Below, in pieces: positions 19,192 through 28,635 of a DNA stretch of 64,000 bases. Source of the stretch: Citrobacter freundii (GTDB lineage: Bacteria; Pseudomonadota; Gammaproteobacteria; Enterobacterales; Enterobacteriaceae); the NCBI RefSeq assembly GCF_029717145.1, contig NZ_CP099222.1, positions 4,464,001 to 4,528,000 on the forward strand, read 5' to 3'. The notes under the pieces are model-generated. The model searched no databases. It was not told the origin of the DNA and saw nothing but the letters and a program-made list of their open reading frames with translations. Both the position numbers and the translations under genes were made by a program. The first letter of the stretch is position 1. Every line of letters starts with the position of its first letter.

Positions 19192-20661
19192 ATGACTCTT
19201 CGCCATTGTGTCGCTGTCGATCTCGGCGCATCCAGCGGACGCGTAATGCTGGCACGTTACGACAGTGACCACCGCACCCTGACGCTGCGTGAAATCCACC
19301 GTTTCGCGAACTGTCTGCAAAAAACAGACGGTTTTGACACCTGGGATATCGACAGCCTGGAAAACGACATTCGCCTGGGGCTGAAGAAGGTCTGCGATCA
19401 AGGCATCCTGATTGACAGCATCGGGATTGATACCTGGGGCGTGGATTACGTCCTGATCGGTAAAGACGGTCAGCGCGTCGGTCTGCCGGTCTCTTACCGC
19501 GACAGCCGCACTACCGGCGTGATGTCGCAAGCTTTAGCGCAACTGGGTAACAGCGAGATCTATCGTCGGAGCGGCATTCAGTTTCTGCCCTTTAACACCC
19601 TGTATCAGCTCCGCGCGCTGGTCGAACAGCAGCCAGAGCTGGTCCCGCAGGTGGCGCATGCCCTGATGATCCCCGACTACTTCGGCTACCGCCTGACCGG
19701 CGAAATGAACTGGGAATATACCAACGCCACCACTACGCAGTTGGTCAATATCAACACCGACGACTGGGATGACACCCTGCTGGCATGGACCGGCGCAGAC
19801 AAAGCATGGTTTGGTCGCCCAACGCATCCGGGGAACGTGATTGGTCACTGGATCTGCCCGCAGAAAAATCAGATCCCGGTGGTTGCCGTCGCCAGCCACG
19901 ACACCGCCAGCGCGGTCATCGCTTCACCGCTGGCCGATAACAACAGCGCTTATCTCTCTTCCGGTACCTGGTCCCTGATGGGGTTTGAGAGCAAAACACC
20001 GTATGCCAACGAGGCCGCGCTGGCGGCAAATATCACCAACGAAGGCGGCGCGGAAGGACGTTACCGCGTGCTGAAAAATATTATGGGGCTGTGGCTGCTG
20101 CAACGCGTATTAAAAGAGCGGCAGATTACCGACCTGCCTGCGCTGATCGCGAAAACCGAAGCGCTACCGGCCTGCCGATTCCTGGTCAACCCGAACGATG
20201 ATCGCTTTATCAACCCAGTTGATATGATCGCAGAAATCCAGGCCGCATGCCGCGAATCCGGTCAACCCGTTCCGGTTCAGGATGCTGAGTTGGCACGCTG
20301 TATTTTCGACAGTCTGGCGCTGCTGTATGCCGATGTCCTGCAGGAACTGGCACACCTTCGTGGTCACGCCTTCAACCAACTGCACATTGTTGGCGGCGGC
20401 TGCCAGAACGCCCTGCTCAACCAATTGTGCGCGGATGCATGCGGTATCCGCGTCATGTCCGGGCCTGTTGAGGCCTCTACGCTCGGCAATATTGGCGTTC
20501 AGCTGATGACGCTGGACGAACTTAACAACGTCGATGATTTCCGCCAGGTGGTGACCGCTAACTACGACCTGACAACCTTCATCCCAAATACTGACAGTGA
20601 AATTGCCCGCTACCAGGCGCAGTTTCAATCAACACGACAGACAAAGGAGCTTTGCGCATGA
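19192..20661 (+). CDS. rhaB: L-rhamnulokinase
   Basis: RhaB phosphorylates L-rhamnulose to L-rhamnulose 1-phosphate. The 489-residue product is an FGGY-family kinase with the N-terminal phosphate loop [11 protein letters not shown], the catalytic aspartate in ASHDTASAV near residue 237 and the C-terminal [11 protein letters not shown] nucleotide motif. It begins the rhaBAD operon, and its TGA overlaps the rhaA ATG by four bases. Confidence 0.99.
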   Translation: MTLRHCVAVDLGASSGRVMLARYDSDHRTLTLREIHRFANCLQKTDGFDTWDIDSLENDIRLGLKKVCDQGILIDSIGIDTWGVDYVLIGKDGQRVGLPVSYRDSRTTGVMSQALAQLGNSEIYRRSGIQFLPFNTLYQLRALVEQQPELVPQVAHALMIPDYFGYRLTGEMNWEYTNATTTQLVNINTDDWDDTLLAWTGADKAWFGRPTHPGNVIGHWICPQKNQIPVVAVASHDTASAVIASPLADNNSAYLSSGTWSLMGFESKTPYANEAALAANITNEGGAEGRYRVLKNIMGLWLLQRVLKERQITDLPALIAKTEALPACRFLVNPNDDRFINPVDMIAEIQAACRESGQPVPVQDAELARCIFDSLALLYADVLQELAHLRGHAFNQLHIVGGGCQNALLNQLCADACGIRVMSGPVEASTLGNIGVQLMTLDELNNVDDFRQVVTANYDLTTFIPNTDSEIARYQAQFQSTRQTKELCA

Positions 20662-21917
20662 CCACTCAACTTGAACAAGCCTGGGAACTGGCAAAACTGC
20701 GTTTCGCCGCGGTAGGTATCGATGTCGAGGAGGCATTACGCCAGCTCGATCGTCTGCCGGTCTCCATGCACTGCTGGCAGGGCGATGATGTCGCCGGATT
20801 CGAAAACCCGGAAGGTTCGCTCACCGGCGGCATTCAGGCCACCGGTAACTATCCAGGTAAAGCGCGTAACGCCGTTGAACTGCGCGCCGATCTGGAGCAG
20901 GCACTGAGCCTGATCCCGGGTCCTAAGCGTCTGAACCTGCACGCTATCTACCTGGAATCCGATACCCCGGTATCCCGTGACCAAATCAAACCTGAACACT
21001 TTAAAAACTGGGTGGAATGGGCGAAAGCGAACCAGTTAGGTCTGGATTTCAACCCGTCATGCTTCTCGCATCCGTTGAGTGCCGACGGTTTCACGCTGGC
21101 ACATGCTGACGACAGCATCCGTCAGTTCTGGATTGACCACTGCAAAGCCAGCCGTCGCGTCTCCGCGTACTTTGGCGAACAGCTGGGTACGCCGTCGGTG
21201 ATGAACATCTGGATCCCGGATGGCATGAAAGACATCACCATTGACCGCCTGGCACCACGCCAGCGCCTGCTGGAAGCACTGGACGACGTCATCAGCGAGA
21301 AATTCGACCCGGCGCATCATATTGATGCCGTCGAGAGCAAACTGTTTGGTATCGGCGCAGAAAGCTACACCGTTGGCTCCAACGAGTTTTACATGGGCTA
21401 CGCCACCAGCCGCCAGACCGCACTATGCCTGGATGCAGGTCACTTCCATCCGACTGAAGTGATTTCCGACAAGATCTCTGCCGCCATGCTGTACGTGCCG
21501 CGCCTGCTGCTGCACGTCAGCCGTCCGGTGCGCTGGGACAGCGACCACGTGGTATTGCTGGATGATGAAACTCAGGCGATTGCCAGCGAGATCGTACGCC
21601 ATAACCTGTTCGACCGCGTACACATTGGCCTCGACTTCTTCGACGCTTCCATCAACCGCATTGCCGCATGGGTGATCGGCACCCGCAATATGAAGAAAGC
21701 CCTGCTGCGTGCGCTGTTAGAACCCACTGAGCAACTGCGCCAACTCGAAGCTAGCGGCGACTACACCGCCCGCCTGGCCCTGCTGGAAGAACAGAAATCG
21801 CTGCCATGGCAGGCCGTCTGGGAGATGTATTGCCAGCGTCACGACACCCCAGCCGGCAGCCAGTGGCTGGACAACGTCCGCACGTATGAAAAAGACGTAC
21901 TGAGCAAGCGTAGCTAA
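20658..21917 (+). CDS. rhaA: L-rhamnose isomerase
   Basis: RhaA converts L-rhamnose to L-rhamnulose with Mn/Zn. The 419-residue product equals E. coli RhaA and is highly conserved, with a TIM-barrel metal site in the [20 protein letters not shown] and [10 protein letters not shown] segments. The ATG at 20658, after AAAGGAG, overlaps the rhaB stop. The alternative in-frame codon at 20652 would lie inside the ribosome site. A BIME separates it from rhaD. Confidence 0.99.
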   Translation: MTTQLEQAWELAKLRFAAVGIDVEEALRQLDRLPVSMHCWQGDDVAGFENPEGSLTGGIQATGNYPGKARNAVELRADLEQALSLIPGPKRLNLHAIYLESDTPVSRDQIKPEHFKNWVEWAKANQLGLDFNPSCFSHPLSADGFTLAHADDSIRQFWIDHCKASRRVSAYFGEQLGTPSVMNIWIPDGMKDITIDRLAPRQRLLEALDDVISEKFDPAHHIDAVESKLFGIGAESYTVGSNEFYMGYATSRQTALCLDAGHFHPTEVISDKISAAMLYVPRLLLHVSRPVRWDSDHVVLLDDETQAIASEIVRHNLFDRVHIGLDFFDASINRIAAWVIGTRNMKKALLRALLEPTEQLRQLEASGDYTARLALLEEQKSLPWQAVWEMYCQRHDTPAGSQWLDNVRTYEKDVLSKRS

Positions 21918-21932
21918 AGGCGTTGTCTGCCT

Positions 21933-22018
21933 TGTAGGCCGGATACGGTGCGTTAGCGCCGCCATCCGGCAACGTACAAAACACTACGCCGGATGGCGCT
22001 GCGCTTATCCGGCCTACG
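21933..22018. repeat. BIME between rhaA and rhaD
   Basis: Two inverted REP units (GTAGGCCGGATACGGTGCG and ACGCCGGATGGCGCTGCGC) occupy most of the 144-base gap between rhaA and rhaD, inside the operon. Confidence 0.9.
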
Positions 22019-22061
22019 TAAGACCCGACACCCGTTCGGGCAATAAACAGGAACACCGACC

Positions 22062-22889
22062 ATGCAAAATATTACTACCTCCTGGTTCGTCCAGGGGATG
22101 ATCAAAGCCACTTCTGATGCCTGGCTGAAAGGTTGGGATGAGCGTAACGGCGGCAACCTGACGCTGCGCCTGGATGAGGCTGATATCGCCCCCTTTACCG
22201 CTGATTTCCACGAAGAACCGCGCTACATCGCGCTGAGCCAGCCGATGCCGCTGCTGGCTAACACGCCGTTTATCGTTACCGGTTCCGGCAAATTCTTCCG
22301 CAACGTCCAGCTCGATCCGGCAGCCAATTTAGGTGTGGTTAAAATCGATAGCGACGGCGCCGGCTACCACATTCTTTGGGGGCTGACCCACGAAGCCGTA
22401 CCAACCTCCGAACTGCCCGCACACTTCCTTTCCCACTGCGAGCGCATTAAAGCCACCGATGGCAAAGACCGCGTGATCATGCACTGCCATGCCACCAATC
22501 TGATTGCTCTGACCTATGTACTGGAAAACAGCACTGCGCTGATCACCCGCAAACTGTGGGAAGGCAGCACCGAATGTCTGGTGGTGTTCCCGGACGGCGT
22601 AGGCATTCTGCCGTGGATGGTGCCGGGTACCGACGAAATCGGTGAAGCAACGGCAGTTTCAATGCAGCAGCATTCTCTGGTGCTGTGGCCGTTCCACGGC
22701 GTATTTGGCAGCGGCCCGACGCTCGACGAAGCGTTCGGTTTGATAGATACCGCAGAGAAATCGGCCGAAGTTTTGGTCAAAATCCATTCGATGGGCGGTA
22801 TGAAGCAAACCATCACGCGTGAAGAGCTCATTGCTCTCGGCAAACGTTTTGGCGTGACCCCACTGGCCAGCGCATTAGAGCTGTACTGA
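22062..22889 (+). CDS. rhaD: L-rhamnulose-1-phosphate aldolase
   Basis: RhaD is a zinc class II aldolase that cleaves L-rhamnulose 1-phosphate to DHAP and L-lactaldehyde. The 275-residue product has zinc ligands in [10 protein letters not shown] (near residues 141-143) and WPFHGVFG (near 212), and the catalytic glutamate near 117 in the [10 protein letters not shown] region. It follows rhaA after a BIME and is followed by another BIME before the alcohol dehydrogenase gene that uses its product. Confidence 0.98.
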   Translation: MQNITTSWFVQGMIKATSDAWLKGWDERNGGNLTLRLDEADIAPFTADFHEEPRYIALSQPMPLLANTPFIVTGSGKFFRNVQLDPAANLGVVKIDSDGAGYHILWGLTHEAVPTSELPAHFLSHCERIKATDGKDRVIMHCHATNLIALTYVLENSTALITRKLWEGSTECLVVFPDGVGILPWMVPGTDEIGEATAVSMQQHSLVLWPFHGVFGSGPTLDEAFGLIDTAEKSAEVLVKIHSMGGMKQTITREELIALGKRFGVTPLASALELY

Positions 22890-22904
22890 TACCTCCCTCA
22901 TTCA

Positions 22905-22989
22905 ACGCCGGATGCGGCTTTGCCTTATCCGGCCTACATGACGGTCCCTATTTAACCGTAGGCCCGATAAGCGAAGCGCCATCGGGCAC
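22905..22989. repeat. BIME between rhaD and the lactaldehyde reductase gene
   Basis: Paired REP units (ACGCCGGATGCGGCTTTGCC and GTAGGCCCGATAAGCGAAGC) fill the 128-base gap between rhaD and the following gene. This is the third such element within the rhamnose locus. Confidence 0.9.
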
Positions 22990-23017
22990 CAGGGATTTAT
23001 TATTCAGGAGAATACTT

Positions 23018-24166
23018 ATGAGCTTTATGTTGGCACTGCCAAAAATCAGTCTGCACGGCGCTGGTGCGATTGGTGATATGGTCAACCTCGTGGCGAACAA
23101 GCAATGGGGTAAGGCGCTGATCGTAACCGACGGACAACTGGTCAAACTGGGCCTGCTGGACAGCCTGTTTACCGCCCTTGATGCGCATAAAATGTCGTAT
23201 CATCTGTTCGACGACGTATTCCCGAACCCAACGGAAGAACTGGTCCAGCAAGGTTTTGCCGCATACCAGGACGCTGAATGTGATTACATCATCGCTTTCG
23301 GCGGCGGCAGCCCGATCGATACCGCTAAAGCGGTGAAAATCCTGACCGCCAACCCGGGCCCGTCTACCGCCTATTCCGGCGTGGGCAAAGTTAAAAATGC
23401 CGGCGTACCGCTGGTTGCCATTAACACCACCGCGGGTACGGCCGCAGAAATGACCAGCAATGCGGTGATCATTGATTCCGCACGCAAGGTGAAAGAAGTC
23501 ATCATCGATCCGAACATTATTCCGGATATCGCCGTCGATGACGCCAGCGTGATGCTGGAAATTCCTGCCTCAGTCACCGCCGCTACCGGTATGGACGCCC
23601 TGACCCACGCGGTGGAAGCCTATGTTTCTGTTGGCGCGCACCCGTTAACCGACGCCAATGCCCTGGAAGCTATTCGCCTGATCAACCAGTGGCTGCCTAA
23701 AGCCGTCGACGAGGGTCACAACCTCGAAGCCCGTGAGCAAATGGCATTTGGTCAGTATCTGGCGGGGATGGCGTTCAACAGTGCAGGTCTGGGTCTGGTG
23801 CATGCGCTGGCACACCAGCCGGGCGCGACGCACAATCTGCCGCACGGCGTCTGCAACGCTATCCTGCTGCCGATTATCGAAAACTTTAACCGTCCAAACG
23901 CCGTGGCACGCTTTGCCCGCATAGCACAGGCCATGGGGGTTGATACCCGTGGGATGAGCGATGAAGTAGCAAGCATGGAAGCCATCAACGCGATCCGTGC
24001 CCTGAGCAAGCGCGTGGGCATTCCGGCAGGCTTCAGCCAGCTAGGCGTGACCAAAGAGGACATTGAGGGGTGGCTGGACAAAGCACTCGCCGATCCGTGC
24101 GCACCATGCAATCCGCGCACCGCCAGCCGCGAAGACGTCCGCGCGCTGTATCTGGAGGCGTTATGA
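23018..24166 (+). CDS. Iron alcohol dehydrogenase, probable lactaldehyde reductase (FucO-like)
   Basis: The 382-residue product is a type III, iron-dependent alcohol dehydrogenase and a clear FucO relative. It has the NAD motif [12 protein letters not shown] near residue 95. The metal ligands are Asp and His in [13 protein letters not shown] (near 193-197) and His in [10 protein letters not shown] and THNLPHGV (near 260-275). Between rhaD and rhaM it should reduce the L-lactaldehyde released by RhaD to 1,2-propanediol. E. coli uses the distant fucO for this. Its TGA overlaps the rhaM ATG, which supports a rhamnose role. It is diverged from fucO, so this is a dedicated paralogue rather than a recent copy. 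Confidence 0.9.
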   Translation: MSFMLALPKISLHGAGAIGDMVNLVANKQWGKALIVTDGQLVKLGLLDSLFTALDAHKMSYHLFDDVFPNPTEELVQQGFAAYQDAECDYIIAFGGGSPIDTAKAVKILTANPGPSTAYSGVGKVKNAGVPLVAINTTAGTAAEMTSNAVIIDSARKVKEVIIDPNIIPDIAVDDASVMLEIPASVTAATGMDALTHAVEAYVSVGAHPLTDANALEAIRLINQWLPKAVDEGHNLEAREQMAFGQYLAGMAFNSAGLGLVHALAHQPGATHNLPHGVCNAILLPIIENFNRPNAVARFARIAQAMGVDTRGMSDEVASMEAINAIRALSKRVGIPAGFSQLGVTKEDIEGWLDKALADPCAPCNPRTASREDVRALYLEAL

Positions 24167-24477
24167 TCCGCAAAGCCTTTGTGATGCAGGTGAATGCCGA
24201 CGCGCACGTTGAGTATCAGCGTCGGCATAATCCCATCTGGCCGGAGCTGGAAGCCGTACTGAAAGCCCACGGCGCGCATCACTACGCGATTTATCTCGAC
24301 CAGGAGCGCAGCCTGTTGTTTGCCACCGTTGAGATTGAATCCGAAGAGCGCTGGAATGCCGTCGCCAGCACCGACGTGTGTCAGCGTTGGTGGAAGCATA
24401 TGCGTGACGTGATGCCCACCAACCCGGACAACAGCCCGGTGAGCGCGGAATTAAAAGAAGTGTTTTATCTGCAGTAG
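24163..24477 (+). CDS. rhaM: L-rhamnose mutarotase
   Basis: RhaM interconverts alpha and beta anomers of L-rhamnose to feed RhaA. The 104-residue product matches E. coli RhaM (104 residues), with the catalytic histidine in [12 protein letters not shown] near residue 22 and paired tryptophans in CQRWWKHM. The ATG at 24163 overlaps the previous stop (ATGA). A longer frame from 24070 is an artefact inside the upstream gene. Confidence 0.97.
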   Translation: MIRKAFVMQVNADAHVEYQRRHNPIWPELEAVLKAHGAHHYAIYLDQERSLLFATVEIESEERWNAVASTDVCQRWWKHMRDVMPTNPDNSPVSAELKEVFYLQ

Positions 24478-24483
24478 TATTGT

Positions 24484-24518
24484 TGGCCGGATAAGGCGCT
24501 AACGCGCCGCATCCGGCA
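24484..24518. repeat. REP unit after rhaM
   Basis: A single REP palindrome (GGCCGGATAAGGCGC with GCGCCGCATCCGGC) closes the rhamnose operon and lies between convergent rhaM and the XRE-cupin regulator gene. Confidence 0.88.
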
Positions 24519-24534
24519 CAACGCAACATAACAG

Positions 24535-25083
24535 CTAGTTCTGCTCAGAAACCAGAATCGCCTGGGTATCCGGTTCCAGCGCTTTAAAGATATGCGCCTG
24601 ATCGGCGGGATAACAGATATAGTCGCCCTCGCCCAATTCTTCCGGTGCTTCAGTCAGTCCTACCAGCGCCTTCCCCTGCGTCACAATAATATGCTCAACG
24701 GACCCCGGCGGATGTGGGTGTGAGATGCGGTCGGCACCCGGCTGCGTCAACAACAGATAGATATCTCGCCGTGCGCCCGGTGGACAGGCCGCCAGTAAAA
24801 TAGCCTGGTAATGGGCCTGCTCCGCCACCACTTTTGTCCCTTCACCCCGGCGTATCACCTGCGTTTTTTGCACCACAGGCTCCAGCAGTCGCGCAAAGGG
24901 GATATCCAGCGCCACACACAGCGACCACAGCGTTTCCAGGCTAGGATTGCCATTACCCGCTTCCAGCTGCGAGAGCGTCGACTTCGCAATGCCCGCGCGG
25001 CGGGCGATTTCTGCCAGCGACAAACCGGTACGCTGACGTTCACGTACCAGGCTTTTCGCAATCATACTGATGGGTTGGGTCAT
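24535..25083 (-). CDS. XRE-cupin transcriptional regulator
   Basis: The 182-residue product has an N-terminal XRE helix-turn-helix (SLAEIARRAGIAKSTLSQLE, about residues 20-39) and a C-terminal single cupin domain (SHPHPPGSVEHIIVTQGKAL), the architecture of E. coli YdcN and PuuR-like regulators. It is divergent from azlCD, and a palindromic site lies in the 101-base gap, so it most likely represses the exporter genes and itself. The ATG at 25083 has GGAG six bases upstream; the frame extends 22 codons further through the operator and was rejected. Confidence 0.88.
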   Translation of the reverse strand: MTQPISMIAKSLVRERQRTGLSLAEIARRAGIAKSTLSQLEAGNGNPSLETLWSLCVALDIPFARLLEPVVQKTQVIRRGEGTKVVAEQAHYQAILLAACPPGARRDIYLLLTQPGADRISHPHPPGSVEHIIVTQGKALVGLTEAPEELGEGDYICYPADQAHIFKALEPDTQAILVSEQN

Positions 25084-25105
25084 ACATGACTCCATGTTCT
25101 TTATA

Positions 25106-25169
25106 TCGAACGAATCGTTCGACTTGTAAAGCAAACTTGTTGCGTTCATTATAATGGAAATTCGTTCGA
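25106..25169. promoter_or_regulatory. Palindromic operator between the XRE-cupin gene and azlC
   Basis: TCGAACGA-A-TCGTTCGA (25106-25122) is a perfect odd palindrome. The half-site TCGTTCGA recurs at 25162-25169, just before the azlC start, with shared flanking ATAT. The placement between divergent regulator and target suggests the regulator binds here. Confidence 0.7.
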
Positions 25170-25184
25170 TATGGCTAAAGCAGG

Positions 25185-25844
25185 ATGAAACATTATTTTT
25201 CCAGTCTCAAAGGCGACACGATAAAAGCAATATTTTTAGTCTGTCTGGCTGTCGGCGTAGTCGGCATGTCATACGGCTCGCTGGCGATGGCTTACGGCTT
25301 CCCGCTGTGGGTGCCGTTTGTGCTCTCGATTACAGTGCTGGCGGGTGCGTCTGAGTTTATGTTTATTGGCATCGTCGCCAGCGGTGGTAATCCGCTGGCC
25401 GCTGCGGCTGCCGGTTTACTGGTCAACGCCCGCCACGTGCCGTTTGGCGTCACAGTGCGCGATCTGGTGGGCACGCGAGCCGCCAGCTTCCTCGGCTGCC
25501 ATATCATGAACGACGAAAGCGTGGTGTTTGGCCTGTCGCAAAAAACGCCGGAGCAGCGCAAAGCCACCTACTGGCTGTGCGGCCTGGGCGTTGCCATCGT
25601 CTGGCCGCTGGGCACGCTACTTGGGGCTATGGTTGGCAAACTGCTTCCCGCCCCGGAGACCATCGGTCTGGATGCCGTCTTCCCTGCCATTCTGCTGGCC
25701 TTAGTGGTCCCGGCGTTTAAAAATCGTACCACGCTGGTTCGCGCCTGCAGCGGTGCTGCGCTGTCGCTCGCCGCCGTCCCGTTTGCGCCGGTGGGCCTGC
25801 CGGTACTGCTTTCACTGTTTGGCTTACTGGCGAGGAAAAAATAA
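25185..25844 (+). CDS. azlC: AzlC-family amino-acid exporter, large subunit
   Basis: The 219-residue hydrophobic product belongs to the AzlC/YgaZ family, which together with AzlD exports branched-chain amino acids. It has the family segments GASEFMFIGIVASGGNPLAA and LVNARHVPFG near residues 50-90 and about five to six membrane segments. The stop codon shares one base with the azlD start. It is not the ygaZ copy of E. coli; the substrate is inferred from the family only. Confidence 0.88.
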   Translation: MKHYFSSLKGDTIKAIFLVCLAVGVVGMSYGSLAMAYGFPLWVPFVLSITVLAGASEFMFIGIVASGGNPLAAAAAGLLVNARHVPFGVTVRDLVGTRAASFLGCHIMNDESVVFGLSQKTPEQRKATYWLCGLGVAIVWPLGTLLGAMVGKLLPAPETIGLDAVFPAILLALVVPAFKNRTTLVRACSGAALSLAAVPFAPVGLPVLLSLFGLLARKK

Positions 25845-26167
25845 TGGGCAACATGACGCTGTTTATCGTCGGTATCGCCGTACTCTCTCTGGGAACGTAT
25901 TTAATGCGTTTAGGTGGGGCAAAGCTCGGCAGCCGTCTGGCATTTTCTGCACGCTCGCAGGCGCTGCTTTCCGATGCCGCGACGGTATTACTGTTCTCCG
26001 TCGCGCTGGCGACCACCTTTTACGAAGGCGAACATTTTGCTGGCATGGCGCGCGTTCTCGGCGTGGGCTTTGCAGTGTTCCTCGCCTGGCGCAAAGTACC
26101 GTTGATTGTGGTAATTATCGCCGCTGCTGTGATGACGGCGTTGTTAAGGATGGCGGGAATAAACTAA
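25844..26167 (+). CDS. azlD: AzlD-family amino-acid exporter, small subunit
   Basis: The 107-residue product is a small membrane protein of the AzlD/YgaH family, with four probable membrane segments and the SLGTYLMRLGGAKLG motif near the N-terminus. It is translationally coupled to azlC, with the A of its ATG shared with the TAA stop, and is expected to form the exporter with AzlC. Confidence 0.87.
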   Translation: MGNMTLFIVGIAVLSLGTYLMRLGGAKLGSRLAFSARSQALLSDAATVLLFSVALATTFYEGEHFAGMARVLGVGFAVFLAWRKVPLIVVIIAAAVMTALLRMAGIN

Positions 26168-26191
26168 AAAAGCGCCTCAAGGGCGCTCTTT
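26166..26191. terminator. Terminator between azlD and the DUF1471 gene
   Basis: AGCGCC-CTTGA-GGCGCT followed by Ts on the minus strand, and a shorter T tract on the plus strand, forms a hairpin that can stop both convergent transcripts. Confidence 0.75.
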
Positions 26192-26209
26192 CGACAGTAC
26201 TGAGGTATT

Positions 26210-26422
26210 TTATTTCAGCAGTTCAGCGGTCATATGCACACGGTTACCGCTGTAGGCCTGAGTGATTTTATAATCGCTTGCGCCAGCACGTTCTGCCTGA
26301 GCCGCAATTTTCGCTTCAGTGCTTTCCAGAGTTGACCCGGTAGCGGTAACAGACTGAGCAGCGAAAGAACCGAAAGAGGTAGCAAGAGCGATAACTGCGA
26401 CAAAAGTTTTGATGCTTTTCAT
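26210..26422 (-). CDS. Small periplasmic DUF1471 (YdgH/BhsA/McbA-like) protein
   Basis: The 70-residue precursor has a signal peptide cleaved near residue 22 (FGSFAA) and a mature part of about 48 residues ending SDYKITQAYSGNRVHMTAELL, the usual closing pattern of DUF1471 proteins. These small periplasmic proteins (BhsA, McbA, YhcN, YjfN) are linked to stress and biofilm phenotypes. Which paralogue this is cannot be decided. A good ribosome site (AAAGGG) precedes the ATG. It is divergent from the Crp-like gene. Confidence 0.85.
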   Translation of the reverse strand: MKSIKTFVAVIALATSFGSFAAQSVTATGSTLESTEAKIAAQAERAGASDYKITQAYSGNRVHMTAELLK

Positions 26423-26551
26423 GATGTAAACCCTTTAATTTAGTTGTTTGAGTAAGGCACCGTGCCTTGATGTGATAAATAATAGCCCTCACACCGCACA
26501 ACTAAAAGCGGAAGGTTTTGCCTGTCTTATTCAAATTATTTGATAGATAAC

Positions 26552-27073
26552 ATGTCAGCCGAATACGATCAAAAATTGCTGTCAGGCTCGCGAAAAAAAC
26601 CACTCTCTGCGGGCAGTTGGTTACTGCGTCAGGGTGAAAGGCAAAGCAAAATTTATTATTTACATCATGGTGTTGCCCGTGCGGTGTATCACTCACCCAA
26701 CGGTTCAGAACGGGTGAAAGAGTTTTACTTCCCGGGTGAATATTGTTTTCTGTACCTGAACTGGCTAACCCACACCTCGGCAGATTACAGCCTGCAAATG
26801 ATCACCCCGGGCGAAATCAGTGAAATCTCGCTGGCATTGCTGGATGCACCGGAACATCAGGACATCAAGACACAGCTCCTGGTCCAGCAGTTGATCTACA
26901 AAGAGAAAAAAGAACAAATGCTGCTGCTTAATACGCCAGAACAACGCTACCAGTATGTTCAGACACACTTTCCCAGTTGGGAATTGCAGCTCACTCAGCG
27001 GGACCTCGCCCACTACATTGGCATTACGCCCGTTAGCCTGTCTCGCATTCGCCAGCGTCTTAACAAAGGTTAA
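26552..27073 (+). CDS. Crp/Fnr-family transcriptional regulator
   Basis: The 173-residue product has an N-terminal cyclic-nucleotide-binding-like beta-barrel (LRQGERQSKIYYLHHGVARA) and a short C-terminal helix-turn-helix (LTQRDLAHYIGITPVSLSRI). There are no Fnr-type N-terminal cysteines, and the ligand is unknown. It is shorter than Crp (210 residues). I started it at the ATG at 26552; a TTG four codons earlier is possible. The divergent 129-base region shared with the DUF1471 gene is the obvious first target. Confidence 0.8.
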   Translation: MSAEYDQKLLSGSRKKPLSAGSWLLRQGERQSKIYYLHHGVARAVYHSPNGSERVKEFYFPGEYCFLYLNWLTHTSADYSLQMITPGEISEISLALLDAPEHQDIKTQLLVQQLIYKEKKEQMLLLNTPEQRYQYVQTHFPSWELQLTQRDLAHYIGITPVSLSRIRQRLNKG

Positions 27074-27119
27074 CGCATTCGCTTTTTGCATAGATTATTG
27101 TCCCGCCACTCTTCACAAG

Positions 27120-27638
27120 ATGGCGCGCATGATGAACGCATTTTTTCTCTCTCAGCTGCTGGCCTGCATCAGCTTTGTGCTGGATATTTCAGCCTTTCAT
27201 TTCCGGCGTCGGGCGATGACGTTAGTGCTGTTGACCAGCTCAACCAGCCTGCTGGCCATTCATTTTTATCTTTTGCATCAACCCGCCGCCGCAGGATTAA
27301 TGCTCATCGCCGCCTGTCGTTATGCGATAGCCATCGTGACGCAACGCCGCTGGGCCATGTGGGGATTTATGATGGGGTCACTGCTGTGTAGTGCTTATCT
27401 CTGGCAGGGAATGTGGGGCCTGCTGCCGCTCGCAGGAAGCCTGCTGATGACCTATGCGTCATTTCAGACACAGGGTGGAAAATTACGTGGATACACATTG
27501 TGTGGCAGCCTGTGCTGGCTACTGAACAATGCCATCGTCGGCTCGCCCGTTGCTGTAATGATGGAGCTGGCATTCTCAGGCAGCATTGTGGCAGCCTGGT
27601 GGCGTTACTCCGCCACCAGACGTTCCGGATGCGTATAA
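27120..27638 (+). CDS. YgjV-family inner-membrane protein
   Basis: The product of about 172 residues is almost wholly hydrophobic, with five to six membrane segments, and resembles E. coli YgjV (a Bacterial inner membrane protein family). Function unknown. The start is uncertain: ATGs at 27120, 27129 and 27132 are all in frame, and none has a clear ribosome site. It follows the Crp-like gene by 46 bases, so it may be its operon partner. Its 3' end overlaps the 3' end of the convergent fdhD gene by 34 bases. Confidence 0.75.
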   Translation: MARMMNAFFLSQLLACISFVLDISAFHFRRRAMTLVLLTSSTSLLAIHFYLLHQPAAAGLMLIAACRYAIAIVTQRRWAMWGFMMGSLLCSAYLWQGMWGLLPLAGSLLMTYASFQTQGGKLRGYTLCGSLCWLLNNAIVGSPVAVMMELAFSGSIVAAWWRYSATRRSGCV

Positions 27639-28441
27639 ATCGTCGCCCTGCCCGGTTTACAAAAACCCACCAGCGTCAGGTTACAGCGTTCGGCTACTTC
27701 TACGGCCAGTGTCGTCGCGGCAGAGACAGCAAACAGAATCTCCACGCCGCACATCGCCGACTTTTGCACCATCTCATAGCTGGCGCGACTGGAGACTAAA
27801 ACGGCTCCCTGCCGCCATGTTTCGCCTTCAATTGCACGCCGCCCGAGCAGTTTATCCAGCGCCACGTGACGGCCCACATCTTCATGCCCTCCCGCCAGGT
27901 TCCCCGACGGCTGGACCCAGGCCGCTGCGTGCGTACAGCCCGTCAGTTGCCCCACGGGCTGGAAGTCGTGCAGATGCTTTAACGCGCGATCGAGGTCCGC
28001 CAGGTTAAACGTCTGAGTAAACGCCAAAGGCTGAACCGGCTTGCCAATGTCATTGAGCTGTTCCACGCCGCAAACGCCACAACCGGTACGACCGGCCAGC
28101 GCACGTCGGCGCTCTTTCAGCCCCATAAAACGGCGGCTGGACAGTTCAACCTGAACTTCTAATCCGTTACAGGAAGGCACCACTTCCATGCCGTAGATAT
28201 CCTGCGGGGACTCAATAATGCCTTCAGAAAGTGAAAAGCCCATCGCAAAATGCTCAAGATCTTTCGGTGACGCCATCATCACCACGTGCGAAATCCCGTT
28301 GTACACCAACGCAACGGGCACTTCTTCAGCGACGACATCCGGCTGAGGATGTTGCAAATCCTCGCGTTTCCAGAGGGTCAACTGGCGCGATCCCGTCAAA
28401 GTTGTCACATTTTCGATGTTTTCTTGAATAATCTTATTCAC
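27605..28441 (-). CDS. fdhD: Formate dehydrogenase sulfurtransferase FdhD
   Basis: FdhD passes sulfur from IscS to the molybdenum cofactor of formate dehydrogenases, without which they are inactive. The 278-residue product carries the functional CxxC motif, Cys121 and Cys124 in [11 protein letters not shown]. It is divergent from fdoGHI, whose product it matures, as in E. coli. Its 3' end overlaps the convergent YgjV-like gene. Confidence 0.97.
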   Translation of the reverse strand: MNKIIQENIENVTTLTGSRQLTLWKREDLQHPQPDVVAEEVPVALVYNGISHVVMMASPKDLEHFAMGFSLSEGIIESPQDIYGMEVVPSCNGLEVQVELSSRRFMGLKERRRALAGRTGCGVCGVEQLNDIGKPVQPLAFTQTFNLADLDRALKHLHDFQPVGQLTGCTHAAAWVQPSGNLAGGHEDVGRHVALDKLLGRRAIEGETWRQGAVLVSSRASYEMVQKSAMCGVEILFAVSAATTLAVEVAERCNLTLVGFCKPGRATIYTHPERLVAE

Positions 28442-28635
28442 TTTCTTTTAACCATATTGGAACACACATACCAACATTGTGGTATTCTTTACAAATCCCT
28501 CCTGGACGGAGGGAAATTCACCCAATTCTGGACCTTTGCGGTCCCGTCCGCAAAGAAAAATAACAACCACTTCCCTCGCGATCGCGATACACCTACGCGA
28601 AGGGAACGTGACAATGTCGAAACAAGGAGCGAACC

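Noticed and set aside
17911-22989. Repeated palindromes around the rhamnose genes as a possible CRISPR array
   Set aside because: The units are REP/BIME elements spread between genes; they lack uniform spacers and tandem repeats.
23752-24399. 215-codon minus-strand frame across the lactaldehyde reductase and rhaM
   Set aside because: It crosses two well-supported overlapping genes on the other strand and has no ribosome site or recognisable motif.
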